Shown: positions 1-4,796 of the stretch, in pieces
Layout of the letters: every line of letters starts with the position of its first letter
How positions within the stretch are numbered: position 1 is the first letter of the stretch
Assembly (NCBI GenBank): GCA_900550065.1
Contig: URQR01000136.1
Coordinates: 1 to 5,625, forward strand
Length of the DNA stretch: 5,625 bases
From: an uncultured Eubacteriales bacterium
GTDB lineage: Bacteria; Bacillota; Clostridia; UBA1381; UMGS1253
Direction of reading: 5' to 3'
Program-made: the position numbers and the translations under genes
The notes under the pieces: model-generated
Told to the model about the DNA's origin: nothing
Database searches by the model: none
Seen by the model: the letters and a program-made list of their open reading frames with translations, nothing else

Positions 1-226
1 TTACCTTTAACAGGCACTCGCTCGTATTGAGGCGGATGACCGTGTCGGAATACTCGACAATGCCCTGATAGTTTTCGATAAACAGCTCGCGGTTGCCCGT
101 AAAAATAAGCTTCGGCAGGTTTAAAACAATATCCTTCGGCAGGTCGAGCGCCTCTGCTATTCGCTCAGCGCGCGATTTTTTATATTCTGTTTCCTTAATC
201 CGCATTTCCTTCTTCTTTTTTTTCAA
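1..226 (-). CDS. yqfC: YqfC-like sporulation protein, partial (C-terminus beyond the left edge)
   Basis: Reading leftward from a TTG start at 226, 75 codons are open to the window edge. The N-terminus is very basic (a run of lysines after Met). It is followed by a core with DLPKDIVLNLPK (about residues 28-39), then LIFTGN, IENYQGIVEYSDTVIRL and a C-terminal CLLKV. This order and wording match the YqfC/YabP family, whose members are about 90-100 residues, so roughly 20 residues are missing. In Bacillus subtilis yqfC belongs to the SigE mother-cell sporulation regulon and precedes yqfD; its molecular function is unknown. The start is chosen because GAGGTGA (234-240, minus strand) lies 7 bases upstream of the TTG, and the next in-frame ATG would remove the basic tail. 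Downstream genes lie outside the window. Family assignment is confident; the symbol is by similarity. Confidence 0.85.
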   Translation of the reverse strand, partial: MKKKKKEMRIKETEYKKSRAERIAEALDLPKDIVLNLPKLIFTGNRELFIENYQGIVEYSDTVIRLNTSECLLKV

Positions 227-355
227 GCCCAGTTCACCTCGCCTTGCTGATTCGGTGTTTTGTAATAACAATTTTATGCAATAGTGCGGCGGTTCATGTC
301 ATATATATTTAGTGTATATGATATCAAGCAGTCAAAATAGATGGGGGAGATCCGT
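227..355. promoter_or_regulatory. AT-rich divergent control region between yqfC and ylbJ
   Basis: This intergenic stretch must hold the promoters of both flanking sporulation genes. On the minus strand, TATACACT (318 to 311) matches 7 of 8 positions of the SigE -10 consensus CATACAHT, but its -35 partner is weak. On the plus strand, GTCATATAT (298-306) resembles a SigE -35 and TATATGAT follows (315-322), but the spacing is too short. I therefore place no exact promoter. SigE control is expected from the families, not shown by the sequence. Confidence 0.35.
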
Positions 356-1504
356 ATGGAACCGATACAAAAACAAGTCCGGCGCAGCCGTTCAAAAATT
401 AAAAAGGCGGCGGGGATTGCGGCGGTGCTGTACTTTATTGCCGTTATGCTTTTAAACCCGGCCGAGTCGATTCAGGCGGCGAAAAACGCGCTTGCTTTGT
501 GCGGCAATGCGCTGATCCCGAGCTTGTTTCCTTTTTTTGTATTTTCATCACTTTTGATTCAATTTGGGTTTGCGCGCGTGCTCGCTAAGCCTATGTCGCA
601 CATTATGCACCCCTTGTTCGGCGTGAGTGGCAACGGCGCGCTTTGCTTTATTTTGGGCGTTTTGAGCGGCTATCCGCTCGGTGCGTCGTGCGTATGCGAC
701 CTCTACCGCGAGGGCGGGCTGAAGAAAAGCGAGGCCGAGAAGCTGCTCGCCTTTTGCAATAATTCCGGCCCGTTGTTTATTATTGGGTCGGTCGGCGCGG
801 CGATGTATTTCAATGAAACGGTCGGGCTGATACTCTACGTGGTTCATATTTTGTCGGCGGTCAGTGTCGGTATCATTTTAGGATGCTTCGGGCGCGGAAA
901 AAGCGGCGAACGTACGGCCGCGCCGCAAAGCGTAATCCGCGCAAAGCCGCTCGGTGTAATTTTAAAGGACGCTGTTGTGGGTGCGGTCAACAACATGCTC
1001 CTCGTGTGTGGCTTTACGGTGCTGTTCGCCGTTATTATTTCGTCGCTGTCCGGTTTTTTCCCGGCCGGAGTTGGCACGGTGATAGGAAGCGGCGTTTTGG
1101 AGATTTCCACCGGTGTTTTTAACGCCAGCCATGCGGCGCTCAGCCTTGATATACGGCTTATTCTCACCTCTGCTATCATTGGCTTCGCGGGGCTAAGCGT
1201 CCACTTTCAGGTCATGGGAATCGTATCAAAGACTGACCTTCGTACAACGCAATACTTTATTGGAAAGCTTTTGCAGGCTGTGATTGCAGCAGCCTATACG
1301 GCGGTTGCTTTGTGCGTTGTGCCGCTTGACGTGAGCGCAGTCAGCTATTATATGTACCCCATCCATGCCTATGAGCTGATTGACTTTGCCGCAGCGGTTA
1401 AGCTGTCGGTGCTTTATATGGCGAGTGCGGCGTTTATTATTCTTCTGCTGTGGCTGTTTGAAAAAATATGGACATGGCAGGAAAGTATGAAGTATAAAAA
1501 GTGA
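356..1504 (+). CDS. ylbJ: Sporulation integral membrane protein YlbJ
   Basis: A 382-residue polytopic membrane protein, near the usual length of about 400 for YlbJ. From the chosen start there is a basic N-terminus (to about 17), then hydrophobic segments near 18-33, 55-72, 94-112, 138-156, 158-178, 213-232, 264-283, 301-323 and 349-368. Family signatures are IPSLFPFFVFSSLL (54-67), SGYPLGAS (104-111), CNNSGPLFIIGSVG (134-147) and GFAGLSVHFQ (276-285). YlbJ belongs to the nucleoside-recognition/Gate-domain membrane proteins. In Bacillus it is made in the mother cell under SigE and is needed for heat-resistant spores; what it transports, if anything, is unknown. An upstream in-frame ATG exists at 341, but the GGGGGAG sequence (343-349) is well placed (6 bases) for the ATG at 356 and lies inside the longer reading frame. 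The gene stands alone, divergent from yqfC, and no intrinsic terminator with a T-run follows it. Confidence 0.92.
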   Translation: MEPIQKQVRRSRSKIKKAAGIAAVLYFIAVMLLNPAESIQAAKNALALCGNALIPSLFPFFVFSSLLIQFGFARVLAKPMSHIMHPLFGVSGNGALCFILGVLSGYPLGASCVCDLYREGGLKKSEAEKLLAFCNNSGPLFIIGSVGAAMYFNETVGLILYVVHILSAVSVGIILGCFGRGKSGERTAAPQSVIRAKPLGVILKDAVVGAVNNMLLVCGFTVLFAVIISSLSGFFPAGVGTVIGSGVLEISTGVFNASHAALSLDIRLILTSAIIGFAGLSVHFQVMGIVSKTDLRTTQYFIGKLLQAVIAAAYTAVALCVVPLDVSAVSYYMYPIHAYELIDFAAAVKLSVLYMASAAFIILLLWLFEKIWTWQESMKYKK

Positions 1505-1517
1505 TGCCTATACGGAA

Positions 1518-1546
1518 TTGTAATTTACGGCTGTATGTGGTAAAAT
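1518..1546 (+). promoter_or_regulatory. Candidate sigma-A promoter upstream of the structured element
   Basis: TTGTAA (1518-1523) and TAAAAT (1541-1546) are separated by exactly 17 bases. The boxes match 4 of 6 and 5 of 6 consensus positions. Initiation would fall around 1552-1554, inside the first hairpin of the element that follows. It could make a small RNA or a long leader for the oxidoreductase gene at 1705. It is a sequence match only. Confidence 0.4.
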
Positions 1547-1547
1547 A

Positions 1548-1633
1548 GTCTCAAAGGCGAAGCCTTTGAGACATTGGAAGAATTGTTGTCGGGGCATAGC
1601 CCCTCCTCCTGCTGCGCAGGCGCACAATTCTTC
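1548..1633. other. Structured intergenic element: perfect hairpin plus three-way junction
   Basis: Three parts are visible. The first is a perfect 11-bp hairpin with a GAA loop (1548-1558 with 1562-1572). The second is an outer stem, GAAGAATTGT (1577-1586) with ACAATTCTTC (1624-1633). The third is a pair of small hairpins enclosed by that stem: GGGGC-ATA-GCCCC (1591-1603) and CCTGC-TGC-GCAGG (1608-1620). All three hairpins have three-base loops. No T-run follows, so this is not a normal intrinsic terminator. It may be a dispersed palindromic repeat (REP- or MITE-like), the end of the ylbJ transcript, or a small structured RNA. No family is recognised. Confidence 0.6.
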
Positions 1634-1651
1634 GGATATGTGCCAGATTTA

Positions 1652-1660
1652 TGATATAAT
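1652..1660 (+). promoter_or_regulatory. Candidate extended -10 promoter for the FAD oxidoreductase
   Basis: A perfect TATAAT (1655-1660) is preceded by TGA, giving the extended -10 form TGnTATAAT. The -35 region is poor (TTCGGA at 1631-1636, 18-base spacer), which extended -10 promoters tolerate. Initiation near 1667 would give a leader of about 38 bases before the ATG at 1705. This is the likeliest promoter for the gene that follows. Confidence 0.55.
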
Positions 1661-1704
1661 GGCGAAAAAAAACAGATTAGATACAAAAGAAGGGATTATT
1701 GAAT

Positions 1705-3018
1705 ATGGAAACAATCAAGTTTGAACGAAGCATTCCGGTAAAAAAGGAGGTAGACGTTTTTGTTGCAGGCGGCGGGCCGGCGGGCGTTGCGGCGGCGGTA
1801 ACGGCGGCTCGTCTCGGGGCGAAGGTGTTTTTGGCCGAGCGGGGCCAGTGCTTCGGCGGTGCGGCGGCGATGACGCTTGTGCCCGCGTTTATGCGGTTTT
1901 CCGACGGAGAAAATTTTGTGAGCGGCGGTATTGGACGCGAGGTATTTAATGCGCTGTATGGGGCGGATACACCGTTTACTGAAAAGGAATATTCGATTGA
2001 TATTGAAAATCTGAAGCGCATTTACGACGACATGATGGAACGCTCCGGAGCGGACTTTTTGTTTGCTTCTGAGGTGATTGGAATCGAGTGTGGCGAAGAC
2101 GGCGCAATTGAGTATGCGGTCGTAAAAGGAAAGGAAGCGCTCTACGCCGTGCGGGCAAAGGTTTTTATCGACACGACGGGCGACGGCACGCTCGCGGTTT
2201 GGAACGGCGCGCCGTACGAGATGGGCGACGGTATGGGCGCGATGATGCCCGGGACGCTGTGTACGCTTTGGAACAACATTGACTGGAACCGCGCGGTGGT
2301 CGAGCTTGGGCGCGACCCGGATAACCGCTGCCTTCCGCAGGCGTTTGCAGACGGCGTCTTTACGGTCAAGGACCCCGGCCTGCCCGGTATGTGGCGGTTT
2401 CGCGATAACTTGGGCGGCGGAAATATCGGGCACGTGTTCGGCGTGGACGGTACGGACGAAGCGTCGCTCACAAAAGGGGTAATTGACGCGCGGCGGCGTA
2501 TGCCGGAGTACGAATTCTACTATAATCACTACTTAGAGGGCTACGAAAACGCAAAAATCGTTGTGTCAGGGGGCGAGCTCGGTATCCGCGAAACGCGCCG
2601 TATCTTGGGCGAGCGCGTATTGACAGTCGACTCGTATTTTTCGCACGCGGTGTTTGACGACGAGATTGGCCGCTACTGCTATCCAATTGACATCCACGCC
2701 TCTGCAATTGGGAAAAAAGAAAAGCTTGACGGCATTTATGAGCAGGATTACGCCAAAGGGGAAAGCTACGGTATTCCGTATGGCTGTCTGCTGCCGAAAA
2801 ACACAAAGAATCTGCTCGTTGCGGGTCGGACAATCAGCGCAGACCGCGAGATGATGGGCTCGGCGCGCGTAATGCCGTGCTGTTTTATCACCGGCATGGC
2901 GGCGGGGGCCGCGGCGGCGCAGGCGGTGCAGCGAGGGTGTACCGTGCGAGAGGTAGAGGTAAAGCAGCTGCAAAAAACGCTCAAGAAGCTGGGCGCATTT
3001 TTGCCGAACTGCGAATAA
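1705..3018 (+). CDS. FAD-dependent oxidoreductase (FAD_oxidored / pfam12831-like)
   Basis: A soluble flavoprotein of 437 residues with no signal peptide or membrane segment. The N-terminal Rossmann motif is DVFVAGGGPAGVAAAVTAARLG (residues 17-38; dinucleotide-binding GGGPAG at 22-27), ending in an acidic residue after the second strand (FLAERG, 42-47). Further family marks are FIDTTGDGTLA (154-164), GELGIRETRRILGE (290-303) and the C-terminal FAD-contact segment LLVAGRTISADREMMGSARVMP (370-391). These place it in the FAD_oxidored family, related in fold to fumarate reductase flavoproteins. The substrate cannot be read from the sequence. It lacks a visible cysteine-rich iron-sulfur motif. An in-frame TTG lies at 1699, but GAAGGGA (1689-1695) is 9 bases from the ATG at 1705 and only 3 from the TTG. 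The gene appears monocistronic and ends in a shared terminator with the convergent regulator. Confidence 0.88.
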   Translation: METIKFERSIPVKKEVDVFVAGGGPAGVAAAVTAARLGAKVFLAERGQCFGGAAAMTLVPAFMRFSDGENFVSGGIGREVFNALYGADTPFTEKEYSIDIENLKRIYDDMMERSGADFLFASEVIGIECGEDGAIEYAVVKGKEALYAVRAKVFIDTTGDGTLAVWNGAPYEMGDGMGAMMPGTLCTLWNNIDWNRAVVELGRDPDNRCLPQAFADGVFTVKDPGLPGMWRFRDNLGGGNIGHVFGVDGTDEASLTKGVIDARRRMPEYEFYYNHYLEGYENAKIVVSGGELGIRETRRILGERVLTVDSYFSHAVFDDEIGRYCYPIDIHASAIGKKEKLDGIYEQDYAKGESYGIPYGCLLPKNTKNLLVAGRTISADREMMGSARVMPCCFITGMAAGAAAAQAVQRGCTVREVEVKQLQKTLKKLGAFLPNCE

Positions 3019-3019
3019 G

Positions 3020-3048
3020 AAAAAGACGGGTCATTGCCCGTCTTTTTT
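3020..3048. terminator. Bidirectional intrinsic terminator between convergent genes
   Basis: GACGGG (3025-3030) pairs with CCCGTC (3037-3042) around a 6-base loop. A-runs to the left and T-runs to the right extend the stem and give a U-tract on either strand. It ends the oxidoreductase transcript rightward and the XRE gene transcript leftward. The XRE stop codon (3031-3033) sits in the loop. Confidence 0.9.
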
Positions 3049-3267
3049 ATTTGGCAGCGGTATACGTCTGCCGGATAGACCGAGGATATCGTCGGAAGAA
3101 ACGCGGTAGAATTTACAGAGCGTAATCAGGTGATTGATAGGAAGCGGCACAACGCCTCTTTCATATCTTGAATATGCATTTTGTGACGTGTAAAGCAATT
3201 TTGCAAGTGTTGTTTGAGATAAGTCTCTATCCTCTCGAAGCGCTCTGATACGTTCCTGATAAGTCAT
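3031..3267 (-). CDS. Small XRE-family helix-turn-helix transcriptional regulator
   Basis: A 78-residue protein that is almost entirely one HTH_3 (Cro/C1-type) domain. Helix 1 is MTYQERIRALRED (1-13), helix 2 is LSQTTLAKLL (16-25) and the recognition helix is TSQNAYSRYERG (27-38). These are followed by PINHLITLCKFYRVSSDDILGLS (43-65), the standard ending of this domain. A short polar tail (66-78) follows, with no second effector or dimerisation domain. Such proteins are DNA-binding repressors, often autoregulated; the target is unknown. The ATG at 3267 is preceded 6 bases away by a perfect AGGAGGT (3274-3280), so the start is secure. The last codons (KKDG and the stop) lie inside the terminator shared with the convergent oxidoreductase. 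No toxin partner or phage gene is beside it, so it looks like a stand-alone regulator. Confidence 0.9.
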   Translation of the reverse strand: MTYQERIRALREDRDLSQTTLAKLLYTSQNAYSRYERGVVPLPINHLITLCKFYRVSSDDILGLSGRRIPLPNKKDGQ

Positions 3268-3272
3268 GCTAA

Positions 3273-3316
3273 CACCTCCTTTTCGTAAAGTATAAACTAT
3301 TTTGCGGTAGGAGGTG
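3273..3316 (-). promoter_or_regulatory. Ribosome binding site and complementary anti-SD in the XRE leader
   Basis: On the minus strand the leader contains CACCTCCT (3316 to 3309), the exact complement of the XRE gene's own AGGAGGTG (3280 to 3273), separated by 28 bases. If transcription starts upstream of 3316, an 8-bp stem could hide the ribosome binding site. The complementarity is direct observation; the regulatory role is inference. Confidence 0.4.
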
Positions 3317-3322
3317 AGAAGT

Positions 3323-3360
3323 TATCTTAAATTGAGATATTTTTTTATAATAAGTTATTA
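3323..3360. promoter_or_regulatory. Two AT-rich palindromes, possible operator sites for the XRE regulator
   Basis: TAATAA-G-TTATTA (3348-3360) is a perfect odd-centred palindrome. The 17-base near-palindrome at 3323-3339 has the core ATCT...AGAT, with one mismatched pair. They lie just upstream of the XRE gene and around its candidate -10 box, where autoregulatory operators are typical. AT-rich DNA gives such palindromes by chance, so confidence is low. Confidence 0.3.
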
Positions 3361-3376
3361 AATTAAGCTCCGTAAA
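3347..3376 (-). promoter_or_regulatory. Candidate promoter for the XRE gene
   Basis: On the minus strand TTTACG (3376 to 3371) and TATTAT (3352 to 3347) are 18 bases apart, matching 4 of 6 and 5 of 6 sigma-A consensus positions. Initiation near 3340 would give a leader of about 73 bases. An alternative -10, TATACT (3295 to 3290), lacks a good -35. Confidence 0.4.
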
Positions 3377-3426
3377 ACCCATACAATTCCCATTTGAGCG
3401 GAGTTTCGTCGGTTTTATCGCTTTAC

Positions 3427-3456
3427 AAAAAAAATCCCGCATTTGCGGGATTTTTT
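3427..3456 (-). terminator. Intrinsic terminator of ilvE
   Basis: TCCCGC (3435-3440) pairs with GCGGGA (3445-3450) around an ATTT loop. Flanking A- and T-runs lengthen the stem to 12 bp. Read leftward the stem is followed by eight Us. It begins about 10 bases after the ilvE stop and could also work rightward, although no plus-strand gene needs it. Confidence 0.92.
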
Positions 3457-3465
3457 ATCTCAATC

Positions 3466-4527
3466 TTATACGCGAACCGTCCAGTTCATTGTGTCTTCTA
3501 TTTTTCCCCACTGAATCCCTGTGAGTGTATCATAAAGCATCTGCGAAACCTCGCCGATTTCACCGTTGTTAACCGGCATTACGAGGTCGCCGTACTTCAG
3601 CTCGCCAATTGGCGAGATAACCGCAGCTGTGCCTGTGCCCCATGCTTCCTCCAGCTTGCCCGTCTTGTAGGCCTCGACAATCTCGTCAATGGAGATTCTG
3701 CGCTCGCTGACATTGTAGCCCTTCGCTTTCAAAAGCTCGACAATCGACATCCTTGTGATACCGCCCAGAATGGAGCCTACGAGCGCCGGCGTTACAATCT
3801 CGCCATTTATCTTAAAGAAGACGTTCATCGCGCCTACCTCTTCGACATACTTTCTCTCGATGCCGTCGAGCCATAGCGTCTGGATATAGCCCTGCTGCTC
3901 GGCCTCTTCCTGCCCCTTCAGAGATATCGCATAGTTTGCACCTGCTTTTGTAAAGCCCGTCCCACCCACAACTGCACGGACGTATTTTTCTTCAACATAG
4001 ATTTTAACCGGTGCGATACCGTTCGGGTAATATGCGCCGACAGGCGACAAGATAATTGCAAAAATTAGGTGCTTTGCCGCATGGACGCCAACGTGTACGT
4101 CGTTTGCAAAAATATACGGGCGTATATACAAAGACGTCCCTTCCTTTGACGGAACCCAGTCTTCATCAACCCGAACCAGCGCCTTTATCGCCTCTATCGC
4201 AAATTCCTCGTCAATTTTCGGGATACAGAGACGCTCGCAGGATACGTTCAGTCTCGCCATGTTCTTTTCCGGACGGAAAAGCTGAACCGAACCGTCCGCC
4301 GTACGGTAAGCCTTTAAGCCCTCGAAAACCTCCTGCGCGTAATGCAAAACCATAGACGCGGGGTCAATCTCAAACGGACCATAGGGCACAATGCGCGCGT
4401 CGTGCCAGCCCTGCCCCTCGTCATAGTTCATAATAAACATATGGTCAGTGAAATATTTAACAAAGCCCAGACTGTTTTGGTCGGGCTTCGCCTTCGGCGA
4501 AGTTGTTTTGGTGATAGAGATGTTCAT
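3466..4527 (-). CDS. ilvE: Branched-chain amino acid aminotransferase (BCAT type)
   Basis: A cytosolic PLP enzyme that interconverts leucine, isoleucine and valine with their 2-keto acids, using 2-oxoglutarate/glutamate. From the ATG at 4527 it has 353 residues, normal for the longer, eukaryote-like BCAT subgroup. Visible marks, numbered from that start, are HYAQEVFEGLKAYR (62-75), RPEKNMARL (85-93), SLYIRPYIFA (132-141), GGTGFTKAGANYA (188-200) with the presumed Schiff-base lysine K194, EEVGAMNVFF (229-238) and GTGTAAVISP (297-306) for cofactor phosphate binding. A second ATG at 4536 would add three residues, but the AAAGGA site (4538-4543) is only one base from it and 10 bases from 4527, so 4527 is preferred. 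The gene is monocistronic, with its own promoter and terminator and a short leader with no room for a T-box. Other ilv/leu genes are absent nearby. A CodY-like sequence overlaps its promoter. Confidence 0.93.
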   Translation of the reverse strand: MNISITKTTSPKAKPDQNSLGFVKYFTDHMFIMNYDEGQGWHDARIVPYGPFEIDPASMVLHYAQEVFEGLKAYRTADGSVQLFRPEKNMARLNVSCERLCIPKIDEEFAIEAIKALVRVDEDWVPSKEGTSLYIRPYIFANDVHVGVHAAKHLIFAIILSPVGAYYPNGIAPVKIYVEEKYVRAVVGGTGFTKAGANYAISLKGQEEAEQQGYIQTLWLDGIERKYVEEVGAMNVFFKINGEIVTPALVGSILGGITRMSIVELLKAKGYNVSERRISIDEIVEAYKTGKLEEAWGTGTAAVISPIGELKYGDLVMPVNNGEIGEVSQMLYDTLTGIQWGKIEDTMNWTVRV

Positions 4528-4579
4528 ATTGCTCATATCCTTTCAATAATGAATTATTTGTTATAGATATTTGTGTATT

Positions 4580-4608
4580 ATTATATCCAATTTTTATAAA
4601 TTTGTAAA
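4580..4608 (-). promoter_or_regulatory. Sigma-A promoter of ilvE
   Basis: On the minus strand TTTACA (4608 to 4603) and a perfect TATAAT (4585 to 4580) are separated by 17 bases. Initiation near 4573 gives a leader of about 45 bases. This is one of the two best promoter matches in the window. Confidence 0.8.
4589..4603. promoter_or_regulatory. CodY-like box overlapping the ilvE promoter
   Basis: AATTTTTATAAATTT agrees with the CodY consensus AATTTTCWGAAAATT at 12 of 15 positions and fills most of the spacer between the ilvE -35 and -10 boxes. CodY represses branched-chain amino acid genes in many low-GC Firmicutes, so the position makes sense. The match includes mainly A/T positions and could be chance. 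Confidence 0.35.
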
Positions 4609-4659
4609 GGAAATGTTCGGGTAAAAACAAAGACTGTGAAGGAAAGCCGTGCCGCACAG

Positions 4660-4681
4660 CCGTAAATATGTATTTTTACGG
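4660..4681. promoter_or_regulatory. Imperfect palindrome upstream of the alcohol dehydrogenase promoter
   Basis: CCGTAAA (4660-4666) and TTTACGG (4675-4681) form a 7-bp inverted repeat around 8 bases, ending 6 bases before the -35 box of the dehydrogenase promoter. The position suits an activator or repressor site for the gene at 4797. No known regulator consensus was recognised. Confidence 0.35.
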
Positions 4682-4687
4682 AATGAT

Positions 4688-4716
4688 TTGACACTATGGC
4701 TTATGTGCTGTAAAAT
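4688..4716 (+). promoter_or_regulatory. Sigma-A promoter of the iron-type alcohol dehydrogenase
   Basis: A perfect TTGACA (4688-4693) and TAAAAT (4711-4716) are 17 bases apart. Initiation near 4723 gives a leader of about 74 bases. A short inverted repeat, CGCAAG (4720-4725) with CTTGCG (4735-4740), falls right at the predicted start. It could be an operator or a 5' stabilising hairpin. Confidence 0.8.
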
Positions 4717-4796
4717 ATACGCAAGAACAAAGTGCTTGCGCTTGTGCCACATTTCTATAATAAATATGAAAAACGAACTTGAAAGGGTGAAGCAGT

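Noticed and set aside
93..284. A 63-residue plus-strand open frame near the left edge
   Set aside because: It is antisense to the yqfC-like gene, has no ribosome binding site and gives a low-complexity serine/phenylalanine-rich product.
1696..2529. A 277-residue minus-strand open frame across the FAD oxidoreductase
   Set aside because: Arg/His-rich composition typical of the antisense of a GC-rich gene, and no recognisable domain; the plus-strand frame has clear flavoprotein motifs.
3323..3346. Possible plus-strand terminator (ATCT...AGAT followed by seven Ts)
   Set aside because: The stem is short and all AT except one or two pairs, and no plus-strand gene upstream needs it, since the oxidoreductase already has a strong terminator.
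3309..3358. Plus-strand AGGAGGTG followed by a GTG-initiated frame of about 15 codons
   Set aside because: The GTG overlaps the SD-like sequence itself, the peptide is AT-coded and very short, and the sequence is better explained as the complement of the XRE ribosome binding site.
3394..3876. A 160-residue plus-strand open frame opposite ilvE
   Set aside because: It begins upstream of the ilvE terminator, runs through it, and is an antisense shadow of a well-supported aminotransferase with no family resemblance.
4537..4573. T-box or leader-peptide attenuator for ilvE
   Set aside because: The leader from the predicted start is only about 45 bases, with no T-box motif, terminator hairpin or leader open frame.
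4756..4761. Second perfect TATAAT upstream of the alcohol dehydrogenase
   Set aside because: No -35 box at proper spacing (TTGCGC is only 14 bases away) and no extended -10 TG. The TTGACA-17-TAAAAT promoter just upstream is far better.
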